A DNA stretch of 64,000 nt from positions 27,409 to 91,408 of the forward strand of contig JBNLCC010000077.1 of assembly GCA_050303615.1 (NCBI GenBank). Reading direction: 5' to 3'. The notes under the pieces were generated by a model that was given only the letters and a program-made list of their open reading frames with translations, made no database searches and was not told the DNA's origin. Position numbers and translations under genes: made by a program. Below are positions 44,790 to 54,606 of the stretch, piece by piece (position 1 is the first letter of the stretch; each line of letters starts with the position of its first letter). The stretch comes from CAZDXJ01 sp050303615. Lineage in GTDB: Bacteria > Pseudomonadota > Gammaproteobacteria > Methylococcales > Methylomonadaceae.

Positions 44790-45704
44790 TTAAACGCTCG
44801 TTTGATTTGCAACCTTATTTCGTAAATTCAACCACGCATCCGCTAATCCGATTAACGCCACCGGTAATAAGGCATGGGGAATGATAAATATCACCAAATA
44901 AAATAACGGCAGCAGAAAACGTTTCGCGCGAGCCACCGAAATTAACACGTGCACTACCGCTGTTCCTATAAAAGCATATAAAACAAATAACAGGATGGAA
45001 ATATTACCTGCTATTTCGGCAATTTTACCTGTATCCGACAGCGCTGTTGCCAAAATAACCAGACTGGCAATTGCCAGAGGAGGCCGCGTATTAAGCATGG
45101 CAAATTCCTTCCGGAACCCGCCGGGATTAAACAGCGCAGCCTGCCACCACCGTGCCAGTAACAGCCCCAGCATTAAGCCTGAAACCGACCCGGCGGCAAT
45201 TACCCCGGTCATATAACGTGAAACGAGTGCTATCGATTGTTTGATCTTGTCTACAGGAACATCGGAAACAGACAGCACAGGTTCAACCATTTGGTTGATT
45301 AGTGCGTTCCACATCGCTGCCGGATTGTCCAGATAGAGATAAAATCCTGCCACAATGATACCGCCCAGCAGCACAGCCATATCCAACGATAGATTTAAAT
45401 TCCGCCCTTCCCTGAGCACAATCGAAATCGACCAGACGGGAAACCATAATACTAGACTGTAGCCGAGAGCGAACAGAAAATTTCCCAGCAAATAATTTCC
45501 CAAGACAGCGGCAGCGGCACCGGAAATCAGCAGTACCAATAACCCTTCGTACGCCCCTTTCCTCAACGTCACCAAGGAAATGGCGGCCGAACTCACAATA
45601 CTAACGGGAGGCAATTTCAACGATAACAACGCCAGTGTGGAAGCCACCAGCATTGCCTGCATTCTTCCGCGCAATATATATGCGGCAAAAAAACTCACTG
45701 CCAC
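44790..45704 (-). CDS. DUF2232 (YybS-like) membrane protein
   Basis: About 304 residues with eight or so hydrophobic segments; LVLWFPVWSISIVLREGRNL and the C-terminal IIPHALLPVALIGLADAWLNLR match the DUF2232 family. It sits between rpsR and rplI, a placement seen in several gammaproteobacteria. Function unknown. The GTG at 45704 is the first start after rpsR (14 bp gap), and later starts are possible. Confidence 0.82.
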   Translation of the reverse strand: MAVSFFAAYILRGRMQAMLVASTLALLSLKLPPVSIVSSAAISLVTLRKGAYEGLLVLLISGAAAAVLGNYLLGNFLFALGYSLVLWFPVWSISIVLREGRNLNLSLDMAVLLGGIIVAGFYLYLDNPAAMWNALINQMVEPVLSVSDVPVDKIKQSIALVSRYMTGVIAAGSVSGLMLGLLLARWWQAALFNPGGFRKEFAMLNTRPPLAIASLVILATALSDTGKIAEIAGNISILLFVLYAFIGTAVVHVLISVARAKRFLLPLFYLVIFIIPHALLPVALIGLADAWLNLRNKVANQTSV

Positions 45705-45718
45705 GCCTCCTGCTAAAA

Positions 45719-45946
45719 TTATTTGTGCGCGTCGCTGAACGGCAACAAAGCAACATAGCGCGCACGCTTGATAGCAGTGGCAAGTTGCCGTTGATATTTT
45801 GCATTGGTACCGGTAATGCGGCTGGGAACAATTTTCCCGGTTTCAGTAATATACTCGCTTAACGTATCAAGATCTTTATAATCTATCACATCAGCACCAT
45901 CCGCACTGAATCGGCAGAATTTTTTTCGTCTCATTTGACGTGCCAT
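45719..45946 (-). CDS. rpsR: Ribosomal protein bS18
   Basis: 75 residues; MARQMRRKKFCRFSADG, the YKDLDTLSEYITETGKIVPSRITGT core and a basic C-terminus (TAIKRARYVALLPFSDAH) identify bS18. It binds next to bS6, encoded directly upstream. Confidence 0.97.
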   Translation of the reverse strand: MARQMRRKKFCRFSADGADVIDYKDLDTLSEYITETGKIVPSRITGTNAKYQRQLATAIKRARYVALLPFSDAHK

Positions 45947-45970
45947 AGTTATCCTCGCTTTTAAATTAAA

Positions 45971-46405
45971 CTACTCAGATTCTGCTAACGATTCTTGCTC
46001 ATCAAGATCACCAACATTCGAGTCATCATCCTCGTCGCTTTCAGCGGCACTTTCTTTAGCCTCGGCGACTGTTTTATTTTCTTCCGCAGTTGATTTAGCA
46101 ATCGGGGACGGTTCCGTTACCGGTCCGCCCATCGACAAAGTCATACTGCGCAATATCGCATCGTTAAACCGGAAGCCGCTTTCCAGCTCTTCCAGCGTTG
46201 CCTGATCACATTCAATATTCATCAGAATATAATGCGCTTTATGGATTTTATTGATCGGGTAAGCCAACTGCCTGCGCCCCCAATCCTCCAAACGATGAAT
46301 CGCTCCGGAAGCCGACTCAATGGTTGATTTATAGCGTTCTACCATTGCCGGAACCTGAGAACTCTGGTCAGGATGAACTAAAAAGACAATTTCATAATGT
46401 CGCAC
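45971..46405 (-). CDS. rpsF: Ribosomal protein bS6
   Basis: 144 residues starting MRHYEIVFLVHPDQS with a GTG at 46405 preceded by AAAGGAG. The core is standard, and the C-terminal 45 residues form an acidic, Ser/Glu-rich tail (ESDEDDDSNVGDLDEQ) longer than the E. coli poly-Glu tail. E. coli S6 is glutamylated by RimK at its C-terminus. Confidence 0.96.
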   Translation of the reverse strand: MRHYEIVFLVHPDQSSQVPAMVERYKSTIESASGAIHRLEDWGRRQLAYPINKIHKAHYILMNIECDQATLEELESGFRFNDAILRSMTLSMGGPVTEPSPIAKSTAEENKTVAEAKESAAESDEDDDSNVGDLDEQESLAESE

Positions 46406-46884
46406 GATTTCTCCTTTCGGTTAAAAGTCTCCCGCCCCAATGGCAGTGAGACAAGGAGCATATACTCCAAAAAACTGCCTATTGTAATGCTTTTTTATTC
46501 TTTTGCAAAATACTTATGCGGCCGCTCGCAACTCAAGGAGTCGACATTGGTTTATTCGACGAAACGTCCCTGCAAACAATCCGCGGCCGCCTGCGGGAAC
46601 TATACTGCATTTATATTACCTAATGTATCAGTTGTCCACATTCGTACTAAAATCAGCAATAATCAGTAATTATTTTCCGGATCCCACCAAAACCACCTTC
46701 GGTAGTTTATGCTGCCACATGGCCAATAAAACGGCGGCCTGCAACACAACTATCAAACTTCTCGATTAAACGACACGCATTTTATACTGCCAAATTCTTA
46801 TCTTATTAAATGCTGGGCACTTGACAAACATTGCTCAATATAGAAACTAATAATTCTTACTTTTAAATTCGGAGAGAAATTTCC
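46406..46884. other. Divergent intergenic region between rpsF and the CorC-type gene
   Basis: 479 bp with no supported gene. The rpsF side (about 46406-46460) can fold a short hairpin (GTCTC with GAGAC on the minus strand) before the ribosome-binding site, where an S6:S18 autoregulatory leader would be expected; I could not confirm the consensus. TTGACA at 46821-46826 may be the -35 of the plus-strand CorC-type gene. The middle is without recognisable signal. Confidence 0.4.
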
Positions 46885-48126
46885 TTGAACGATATTCCCC
46901 TTAGTGTGCTTTTCGGCATACTGGTTGGCCTGTTAATACTTTCCGCGTTTTTTTCAGGCTCAGAAACAGCGTTGATGTCTATCAACCGTTATCGATTGCA
47001 ACATCTTGTCAAAAAAAAGCACATTAGTGCCATCAAAGTCCACAGATTGCTGCAGCGCCCGGACCGCCTGATCGGCTTAATATTGCTTGGTAACAATTTC
47101 GTCAATATTCTCGCTTCCTCGTTGACCACAATTATCGCCATTCGCTTAACAGGCGAATCAGGCATTGCGATAGCTGCAGGATTATTGACACTGGTGATTC
47201 TGATCTTTTCTGAAGTTGCACCTAAAACCCTGGCCGCCACCAAACCGGAACTGCTTGCCTATCCGGCCGCGTGGATATATACGCCGTTGCTTAAGCTATT
47301 CTATCCGCTAGTTTGGGTCATAAATTTAATCGCCAATCTTCTGCTGAGAATCGTCGGCATCAAAGCTGTCAAAGCAAAACAGGAAACACTGAACAACGAA
47401 GAATTAAAAAGTATATTCACCGAATCAGGAACGTCCATACCGCAAAAATATCAGCATATGCTGCTCGGCATTCTCGATCTGGAGTCGGCCACTGTTGAAG
47501 ATATCATGACGCCAAGAAATGAAATCATCGGCCTGGATCTGGAAAATTCTTTGGATGAAATCCTCGACCAACTAAAAAACAGCCTTCATACCCGTTTGCC
47601 GGTCTATAAAAAAAGCATCGACCGGGTTATTGGCTTTTTACATCTGAGAAGAATATTGCCGCTGGTGAATGGGGAATTCACCAAACAAACAATAACCAAC
47701 AATCTAATAAATCCGGTTTTTATCCCTGCCAGCACCCCCTTACATAAACAGGTACATGCCTTTAAGGAAGAAAAAGTGCGTATCGGTTTAGTCGTTGACG
47801 AATATGGCGACGTACAAGGCCTTATTACTTTGGATGACCTGTTGCAGGAAATTGTCGGCGAATTGACCATGGATGAACCGGATGTAAAAAAACAAAAAGA
47901 CGGCAGTTTCCTGGTTGACGGCAGTGTTACCATCCGCGAACTGAACCGTATTACGCAATGGGAACTGCCTACCGACGGCCCTAAAACGCTGAACGGATTG
48001 ATAATAGAATACATGGAAACTATCCCTGAACCCGGTACCAGTGTAAAATTACACGGCTATCCGCTGGAAATTATTCAACGTGATGGAAATGCGATCAAAT
48101 TGGTTAAGTTTCATCCCAAAAAATAA
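46885..48126 (+). CDS. CNNM/CorC-type transporter family protein (DUF21-CBS-CorC_HlyC)
   Basis: 413 residues from a TTG start at 46885 with GGAGAG upstream. The N-terminal DUF21 domain has three to four membrane helices (AFFSGSETALMSINRYRL; FSEVAPKTLAA), then two CBS motifs (VEDIMTPRNEIIGLDLE; VRIGLVVDEYGDVQGLITLDDL) and a C-terminal CorC_HlyC domain. Bacterial CNNM homologues such as CorB/CorC take part in magnesium export. Monocistronic. Confidence 0.93.
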   Translation: MNDIPLSVLFGILVGLLILSAFFSGSETALMSINRYRLQHLVKKKHISAIKVHRLLQRPDRLIGLILLGNNFVNILASSLTTIIAIRLTGESGIAIAAGLLTLVILIFSEVAPKTLAATKPELLAYPAAWIYTPLLKLFYPLVWVINLIANLLLRIVGIKAVKAKQETLNNEELKSIFTESGTSIPQKYQHMLLGILDLESATVEDIMTPRNEIIGLDLENSLDEILDQLKNSLHTRLPVYKKSIDRVIGFLHLRRILPLVNGEFTKQTITNNLINPVFIPASTPLHKQVHAFKEEKVRIGLVVDEYGDVQGLITLDDLLQEIVGELTMDEPDVKKQKDGSFLVDGSVTIRELNRITQWELPTDGPKTLNGLIIEYMETIPEPGTSVKLHGYPLEIIQRDGNAIKLVKFHPKK

Positions 48127-48331
48127 CAACCCACAATAGTAGCGCTTCGAAAATTATATTTAAGTATAATAACGTAAAGATCTTTTTTAGTTTAAGATAA
48201 CGACCGACTGGGCGAATGAAATAATGCTCTATGGGAATTTGTATTTTTTTCGGAAACTCACCTTTTCTTGGTTAACTATCTCAATAAAAGACTATACTTA
48301 AGCAAAAATAGATTTTTTCTCATTTTCAGCA

Positions 48332-48970
48332 ATGGCAAAATTCACCGTTTTCTTCAAAGATACCCCGATCAAATCCGAAGTGTTTGAATCAGGAGTTATA
48401 CATATCGGCCGTGATGATACCAACGACATCATCCTTGACAATTTGGCAGTTGCACCTGCTCATGTCGCCATTGCGATTCGAGATCAGGGTTGCATCATAA
48501 AGCAGCTCAACGATGATTTTCCGCTAATCGTCAATAATGAGAAAACCAGGAACTGCAATTTAAAGCATGGTGACACCGTCACCATCGGCAAATATTCGAT
48601 AATTTTCAGCGACCAGGAAACCACCTCCGCTCCGCATAACGATAACCTGCGTGATAAAGAAACCAAAGCGCTGGACGCGGAAATTGAGTCGGTGATGCAG
48701 CATACGCCTGAAGCGAATCTGCAGGTGATGGAAGGCAAACATATCGGCCGGATCATACCGCTAAAAAAAGGCATGACTCGTTTGGGCCACAGCGAACACG
48801 GTGGTGTTGTGGTTATTACCCGCCGCAAAAACGGTTATTTCATTTCATCGCTGGACGCCGACAACACCTTAAAAGTCAACGGCAAACCGACCGGGGACGC
48901 CACTATTCAATTAAATCATAACGATTTCGTCGTAATCGACAATATTATGATGATGTTTTTCCAGGGGTAG
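48332..48970 (+). CDS. Protein with two FHA-like domains
   Basis: 212 residues. The first half has a standard FHA core (IHIGRDDTNDIILDNLAVAPAHVAI; the phosphothreonine-binding Arg and Ser/His positions can be traced). The second half (from about 125) repeats the fold more loosely (HIGRIIPLKKGMTRLGHSEHGG ... LKVNGKPTGDATIQLNHND). No kinase or other domain is attached. Such proteins read phosphothreonine marks; partners are not encoded nearby. Confidence 0.82.
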   Translation: MAKFTVFFKDTPIKSEVFESGVIHIGRDDTNDIILDNLAVAPAHVAIAIRDQGCIIKQLNDDFPLIVNNEKTRNCNLKHGDTVTIGKYSIIFSDQETTSAPHNDNLRDKETKALDAEIESVMQHTPEANLQVMEGKHIGRIIPLKKGMTRLGHSEHGGVVVITRRKNGYFISSLDADNTLKVNGKPTGDATIQLNHNDFVVIDNIMMMFFQG

Positions 48971-49044
48971 CTTTTATTGACGAGGCGTTGCATGGCATTT
49001 CCGGCTGATCATTTCATCCTGGCAATTGTTATTTATGCGTTATT

Positions 49045-50421
49045 TTAAAATTCGGAAATCACATCGAGCACTCCGCTAATATGAGCGACTGCATGTATTT
49101 GTAACCCGCCGACCGGTGTTTTCGGCGCATTTGCCTTTGGTATTACCGCCTTTTTAAAACCATGCTTTACCGCTTCATTAAGCCTGGCATGCCCGTTGGC
49201 AACCGGTCTTATTTCTCCGTTCAAACCGATCTCGCCGAAAAAAAATGCATCATGGGGAATCACCTGATCTTTAAGGCTGGATACGATACCGACTACGATC
49301 GCCAGGTCCGAACTGGTTTCCGAAACTTTGATGCCGCCGACCACATTGGCGTAAATTTCATCATTGGCCGTAAAAATGCCGCCATGACGTGACAGCACAG
49401 CCAACAACATGGCAAGCCGGTTTTGATCGAGTCCGACAGCCAGGCGGCGCGGATTGCCGTATTGACTTTCAGTTACTAATGCCTGGATTTCAACCAACAA
49501 AGGCCGCGTACCTTCCCACAGCACAGTCACCACGCTGCCGGATGAAGCCTGTCCGGCCCTGTTCAGAAACATCGCCGAAGGATTTTTCACTTCCTTAAGC
49601 CCGCTGCTATCCATGGCAAAAAAACCCAATTCACCGACGCTGCCAAAACGATTCTTATCTGCTCTTAGCACTCTAAACCGGGCATCTTCGGTTGACGAAA
49701 GCACGACTTGCGCATCAACGATGTGACTGAGCGTCATCGGACCGGCCAGCGACTGGTCCTTGGTGACGTGGCCGACCATCAGTATGGATACATTCTCCCT
49801 CTTCGCATATTGAGTCAGATAAGCTGCCGACTCCCTTACCTGGGAAACCGAGCCTGGTGCCGAATCCGCATCCTGGGTATACATCACCTGAATCGAATCG
49901 ATAACCACCACCTGCGGCTTTTCCTCGGCCAGCACATCGCAAATGCTTTGCACCGAGGTCTCAGCCAACATCTTGATATTATCGGTACGCACACCCAGGC
50001 GATGCGCACGTTGTGCAATCTGCTGGAACGATTCTTCGCCCGATACATAAAGCACCCGATGGTTGCGCTTGGCAATATTGGCGATTGCCTGCAGCAAAAT
50101 CGTGCTTTTGCCCGCTCCGGGTGCGCCGCCAATCAAAACCACACTACCGTTCACTATGCCGCCGCCTAATACCCGGTCAAATTCTGCGATACCGGTGCCG
50201 ATCCGTTCAGCCTGGGTCAGATTGACTTCGGAAAGCAATTGCACCTGCGCCTGCAGGCCTGCATAACCGGAACGGCGCAGATTTGCGGCACTTTTATTTG
50301 TGCCCAATCTCACTTCCTTAACGGTATTCCACTCACCGCAACTGGTGCATTGCCCCGCCCAGCGAGCATAATCAGCGCCACACTGTTCGCACACAAAAAC
50401 GGTTTTCTGCTTTTTTGCCAT
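49045..50421 (-). CDS. radA: DNA repair protein RadA
   Basis: 458 residues from the ATG at 50421. A C4 zinc finger (CEQCG...CTSCG), Walker A GGAPGAGKST, the RadA-specific KNRFG motif and a Lon-like C-terminal domain are present. RadA promotes branch migration in recombination. It starts one base after the alr stop. Confidence 0.97.
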   Translation of the reverse strand: MAKKQKTVFVCEQCGADYARWAGQCTSCGEWNTVKEVRLGTNKSAANLRRSGYAGLQAQVQLLSEVNLTQAERIGTGIAEFDRVLGGGIVNGSVVLIGGAPGAGKSTILLQAIANIAKRNHRVLYVSGEESFQQIAQRAHRLGVRTDNIKMLAETSVQSICDVLAEEKPQVVVIDSIQVMYTQDADSAPGSVSQVRESAAYLTQYAKRENVSILMVGHVTKDQSLAGPMTLSHIVDAQVVLSSTEDARFRVLRADKNRFGSVGELGFFAMDSSGLKEVKNPSAMFLNRAGQASSGSVVTVLWEGTRPLLVEIQALVTESQYGNPRRLAVGLDQNRLAMLLAVLSRHGGIFTANDEIYANVVGGIKVSETSSDLAIVVGIVSSLKDQVIPHDAFFFGEIGLNGEIRPVANGHARLNEAVKHGFKKAVIPKANAPKTPVGGLQIHAVAHISGVLDVISEF

Positions 50422-50422
50422 A

Positions 50423-51499
50423 CTATTCTTCAACAATTTGTACCCGTTGGGTTATGCCGCACAGCAAGGTATAAGGAATCGTCCCGGCATGGCGGGCAAT
50501 TTCCTCGACCGGCAAATCCTCACCCCACAAAGTGACCGGATCGCCCGGCTGCGCTGCAGGGCAATGTTCCAGGTCCACGGTAATCATATCCATAGAAACC
50601 CTGCCGATCAGCGGCACCCTGACGCCGTTGACCAAAACCGGCGTACCCGATACGGCATGCCGGGGATAGCCGTCACCGTAACCCACCGCAACGACCCCCA
50701 ACAGCGTATTCTTAGAACACACCCAGTCGCCTCCGTAGCCGACCCTATCGTTCACCTGGATTTTCTTGACCGCTATTAAACGTGAATGCAGGCTCATCAC
50801 CGGAACCAGATCCAATTGTTTACCGTGTTTGTCGGGGTATGGAGAAACACCATATAACATAATGCCCGGGCGCACCCAATCCGCCAGCGACAACCGCCAA
50901 CCCATGATACCGGCGGAATTGGCAATACTGCGCTGTCCCGGCAAACCTGCTGTCAACTCATTAAACAAGGCGATTTGTTTGACTGTTTTATCGTCCTGTT
51001 TATCATCAGCATTCGCCAAATGCGTCATTAATGCGCAAGGTTTCTGCACAGCAGCACAGCGCATCAAGCGCTGATAAGCCATAGTAAAATCCACCGGTTT
51101 AAAGCCGAGCCGGTTCATACCGCTGTCCAGTTTTAACCAAACATTGATCCGTTTGTCACCGTTTATTTTTTCCAGTTTCTGCAGTTGATGCGGGGTATGA
51201 ATAACCGCGTCAAGATCGAAATCAAGCATTAAACCCAACTCTTCCCGGCAGGTAAATCCCTCCAGCACGGTTATTTTTTGGGTAAAACCCGCCTGCCGCA
51301 ACCGCACCGCTTCGTCAACCCGAGCTACGGCAAAAGCATCCACACCGTGCAAAGCTTCCGCTACTCGCAACAGACCATGACCATAAGCATTAGCCTTGAT
51401 TACCGCCATAATTCGGGCTTGCCCGGAACATTCCCTGACCCGTACCAGATTCTGTTGCAATGCCTCCAGATTCAACACTGCATAGACAGCCGGCTTCAT
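50423..51499 (-). CDS. alr: Alanine racemase
   Basis: 358 residues from the ATG at 51499. The PLP lysine lies in VIKANAYGHG and the catalytic tyrosine in DRVGYGGDW; the C-terminal domain has VSMDMITVDLEHCP. It makes D-alanine for peptidoglycan. Its start overlaps the dnaB stop by one base (TGATG), giving dnaB-alr-radA, a common gammaproteobacterial order. Confidence 0.97.
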   Translation of the reverse strand: MKPAVYAVLNLEALQQNLVRVRECSGQARIMAVIKANAYGHGLLRVAEALHGVDAFAVARVDEAVRLRQAGFTQKITVLEGFTCREELGLMLDFDLDAVIHTPHQLQKLEKINGDKRINVWLKLDSGMNRLGFKPVDFTMAYQRLMRCAAVQKPCALMTHLANADDKQDDKTVKQIALFNELTAGLPGQRSIANSAGIMGWRLSLADWVRPGIMLYGVSPYPDKHGKQLDLVPVMSLHSRLIAVKKIQVNDRVGYGGDWVCSKNTLLGVVAVGYGDGYPRHAVSGTPVLVNGVRVPLIGRVSMDMITVDLEHCPAAQPGDPVTLWGEDLPVEEIARHAGTIPYTLLCGITQRVQIVEE

Positions 51500-52890
51500 C
51501 AATAATCCTCATCGCCATAGGGGTCGGCGGCATAATTCTCGAAACGGGTATACTGCCCTAAAAATGTTAATCTAACGGTACCTATAGGACCATTACGTTG
51601 TTTTCCGATAATTATTTCCGCGATTCCCTTGTCAGGACTATCCTCGTTATATACTTCATCCCGGTAAACAAAAATGATCACGTCGGCGTCCTGTTCAATG
51701 CCTCCGGATTCCCGCAAATCCGACATCACCGGCCGTTTATTGGGCCGCTGCTCAAGATTACGGTTCAACTGGGATAACGCAACCACCGGCACATTCAACT
51801 CTTTCGCCAATGCCTTCAACCCCCGGGAAATGTCTGAAATCTGCTGTACACGGTTGTCTCCGCTGGACGGCGACTGCATCAATTGCAGATAATCCAGTAC
51901 GATCAAGCCGAGCTGACCGTGATCACGGGTCAGGCGGCGCGCCCTGGAACGCACTTCGGTCGGCGTTAACGCAGGAGTATCGTCGATAAACAACTTGGTT
52001 TCGGCAAGAATATTGATAGCCGACGTCAAGCGCGGCCATTCATCGTCATCCAGCTTACCGGTTCTCACTTTATGCTGATCGATTCTCCCCAAAGACGACA
52101 TCATGCGCATCGCCAACGAATCGCCGGGCATTTCCATACTGAATACGGCAACCGGTTTATCCCCTTTGATCGCAATATTTTCAGCCATATTCATCGCAAT
52201 CGTGGTTTTGCCCATCGACGGTCTGCCGGCGACGATGATCAAATCGGCAGGCTGCAAGCCGGAAGTCATGTCGTCCAGATCGGTAAATCCGGTGCCGGCA
52301 CCGGTAATCGAACCTTCCTGCTCGAATAAGGTTTCGATTTTATCCACCGCCTCTCCCAGCAGGGTTTTAATTGACTTGAACCCACCCTGCCCGCGCTGAC
52401 GCTGTTCGGCGATTTCAAAAACCCGGCGTTCCGCATTCTCCAACAGTTCGGGTGTATCCTTTCCGTCGGTCTTAAAACCAGACGATGCAATGTCGGTACC
52501 GACTTGAATCAACTGCCGCAACACCGATCGGTCTCGGACGATATCGGCATAGGCGGCAATATTGGCCGCGCTGGGCGTATCCTTGGCCAGAGTTCCCAAA
52601 TAAGCCAGACCGCTGGCCTCTTCCAGTTCGCCGGTCTGTTCCAACGCCTCGGAAAGCGTAATCACATCGAACGGCTGGTGTTTCTCCGCCAAATCATTGA
52701 TAGTACGAAAAATTAGCCGATGATCTTTGCGGTAAAAATCCACCTCAGTGACACGGTCGGCAACGGTATCCCAAGCATCATTATCCAGCAACAAGCCGCC
52801 AAGCACCGATTGCTCCGCCTGAATCGAATGTGGGGGAACCTTTAGCGACTCAACCGCAGCATCGGGTGGCAATGAGGAATAATCCGACAT
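51499..52890 (-). CDS. dnaB: Replicative DNA helicase DnaB
   Basis: 463 residues: N-terminal DnaB domain (PHSIQAEQSVLGGLLLD) and RecA-like helicase domain with Walker A AGRPSMGKTT, IVLDYLQLM and the DLRESGGIEQDAD motif. No intein is present. First gene of dnaB-alr-radA. Confidence 0.98.
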   Translation of the reverse strand: MSDYSSLPPDAAVESLKVPPHSIQAEQSVLGGLLLDNDAWDTVADRVTEVDFYRKDHRLIFRTINDLAEKHQPFDVITLSEALEQTGELEEASGLAYLGTLAKDTPSAANIAAYADIVRDRSVLRQLIQVGTDIASSGFKTDGKDTPELLENAERRVFEIAEQRQRGQGGFKSIKTLLGEAVDKIETLFEQEGSITGAGTGFTDLDDMTSGLQPADLIIVAGRPSMGKTTIAMNMAENIAIKGDKPVAVFSMEMPGDSLAMRMMSSLGRIDQHKVRTGKLDDDEWPRLTSAINILAETKLFIDDTPALTPTEVRSRARRLTRDHGQLGLIVLDYLQLMQSPSSGDNRVQQISDISRGLKALAKELNVPVVALSQLNRNLEQRPNKRPVMSDLRESGGIEQDADVIIFVYRDEVYNEDSPDKGIAEIIIGKQRNGPIGTVRLTFLGQYTRFENYAADPYGDEDY

Positions 52891-53015
52891 AGAATAAAAA
52901 TCCGGAAATAGTAAAATGGTAAATTATAACAAATAGGCAACCATCCAATGCACTGCAAACAGCAAAAAACAATCGGCGGGAAACAGTTGCCAAATAATCT
53001 CCAAAAGGCGTACTC

Positions 53016-53810
53016 ATGAATCCTATAACCAGCGGAAGCTTTAGCATTATTCTCTATTTAACAAGCAGCATCATTATGTATAGGGAACTGCGCCGGCGTC
53101 TGCCCCATAAAATATCTTTGGTCGTCGCCTGGCTAGCGGCAATCTGCCATACGGTCTACAACGCTTCGATCTTCGTCAACCCCACCGGTATCAATTTCAG
53201 TTTTTTCAATACCGCTTCACTGATTCTGCTGATTGTCGTCCTGCTACTGCTGACCGCCACGCTGACCAAACCGGTCGGTAAACTTGGTATCGTGTTGTTT
53301 CCAACCGTTGCCGCGATGCTCGTATTGGGTTTGGCAATTCCGGTCAAACCGCACATCCTGCATACGCAAAACATGCAGATGAACGTCCATGTGCTGACTT
53401 CCATTATTGCTTTCAGTCTATTAAATATTGCCGCCTTTCAGGCCATTTTATTGGCGATCCAGGACCGGCAACTGAGAAAGCACATGCCGCTGCAGTTAAT
53501 CCGATCACTGCCGCCGCTACAGACCATGGAATCCTTACTATTCCAAATGATCGCAACCGGCTTGGTCTTTCTGTCAATTTCGTTGCTCAGCGGATTTATT
53601 TTTATAGAAGACCTTTTCGCTCAACACTTGGTACATAAAACGGTGTTATCCATTTTTGCCTGGTTTACATTTACCGGTTTATTGCTAGGCCGCAGGTGCT
53701 ACGGATGGCGCGGTAAAACCGCAATCCGTTGGACGCTAACCGGGTTCGCTGCACTGTTGCTGGCCTATTTCGGCAGCAAGCTGGTTCTGGAATTGATTTT
53801 GAAACGATGA
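53016..53810 (+). CDS. CcsA/YpjD-type cytochrome c assembly-like membrane protein
   Basis: 264 residues with eight hydrophobic segments. The family features are histidines in AICHTVYN and MNVHVLTSIIAFSLLNIAAFQAILLAIQD, and HKTVLSIFAWFTFTGLLLGR, as in CcsA/HemX/YpjD proteins. In gammaproteobacteria this gene usually lies beside ffh; here it is divergent from dnaB. Haem handling is probable, the exact role unknown. Confidence 0.85.
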   Translation: MNPITSGSFSIILYLTSSIIMYRELRRRLPHKISLVVAWLAAICHTVYNASIFVNPTGINFSFFNTASLILLIVVLLLLTATLTKPVGKLGIVLFPTVAAMLVLGLAIPVKPHILHTQNMQMNVHVLTSIIAFSLLNIAAFQAILLAIQDRQLRKHMPLQLIRSLPPLQTMESLLFQMIATGLVFLSISLLSGFIFIEDLFAQHLVHKTVLSIFAWFTFTGLLLGRRCYGWRGKTAIRWTLTGFAALLLAYFGSKLVLELILKR

Positions 53811-53838
53811 CAAATTAAACTGTCGTGAAATATTAGTG

Positions 53839-54606
53839 ATGAAACCGTTGCTTTTTGCCGCGTTACTCGTACTACTTGCTTTTATGCCGGGTAAACAGGT
53901 ACCGGCCCAACCGGCGCCACAGATCATGTCCCCGCTACTGACCGCTGTTGAAATACCTCCTCAGGCCGAACATCAATATTCTATTATCTGGCTGCATGGT
54001 CTGGGAGCCGATGGACATGATTTTGAAGGCATTGTGCCGGCACTGCATTTAGCCCAAGAACAACACATCCATTTTATTTTTCCCAATGCCCCCGTACAAC
54101 CGGTCACGATAAACGCCGGTATGAAAATGCGCGCTTGGTACGACATTCTGGCAACGCACCGACAGCTCAAAGCCGATACTGATGGGATTTATCAATCTGC
54201 CGCAGCAATCGCACAAATAATTCGCAATGAATCGGCGCTCGGCATTCCGCCAAACAATATCATCCTCGCCGGCTTTTCCCAGGGCGGCACTATCGCCCTA
54301 CATGCAGGATTGAGATATCCACTTAAATTGGCGGGAATTATCGCGCTTTCAACCTATTTGCCGACCATTGAACAATTGCCAAAGGAACACTCATTGGCCA
54401 ATCAAACTACACCTATATTAATGGCGCACGGCACATACGATCCGGTAGTTGATATTCAATATGGCAGAAAGACCTATCATGATTTAAAAAGCGCACAATA
54501 TCCTGTGCAATGGTATGAATACGAGATGCAGCATACTCTCTGCCCCGAAGAAATAGCCCGTATTTCCGAATTTATCAATGCCGTTTTCAATGAAATTTCC
54601 CCATGA
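53839..54606 (+). CDS. Exported phospholipase/carboxylesterase family hydrolase
   Basis: About 255 residues with a signal peptide (to about residue 22) and an alpha/beta hydrolase fold of the acyl-protein thioesterase/EstB type: IIWLHGLGADGHDF, nucleophile GFSQGG, and late Asp (GTYDPVV) and His (MQHTLCPEE). The leader suggests a periplasmic esterase. The ATG at 53839 is used. Confidence 0.88.
   Translation: MKPLLFAALLVLLAFMPGKQVPAQPAPQIMSPLLTAVEIPPQAEHQYSIIWLHGLGADGHDFEGIVPALHLAQEQHIHFIFPNAPVQPVTINAGMKMRAWYDILATHRQLKADTDGIYQSAAAIAQIIRNESALGIPPNNIILAGFSQGGTIALHAGLRYPLKLAGIIALSTYLPTIEQLPKEHSLANQTTPILMAHGTYDPVVDIQYGRKTYHDLKSAQYPVQWYEYEMQHTLCPEEIARISEFINAVFNEISP

Noticed and set aside
49045..52890. 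Possible intein or insertion in dnaB or radA, which are common intein hosts
   Set aside because: Both proteins have normal length with uninterrupted Walker A and flanking motifs.
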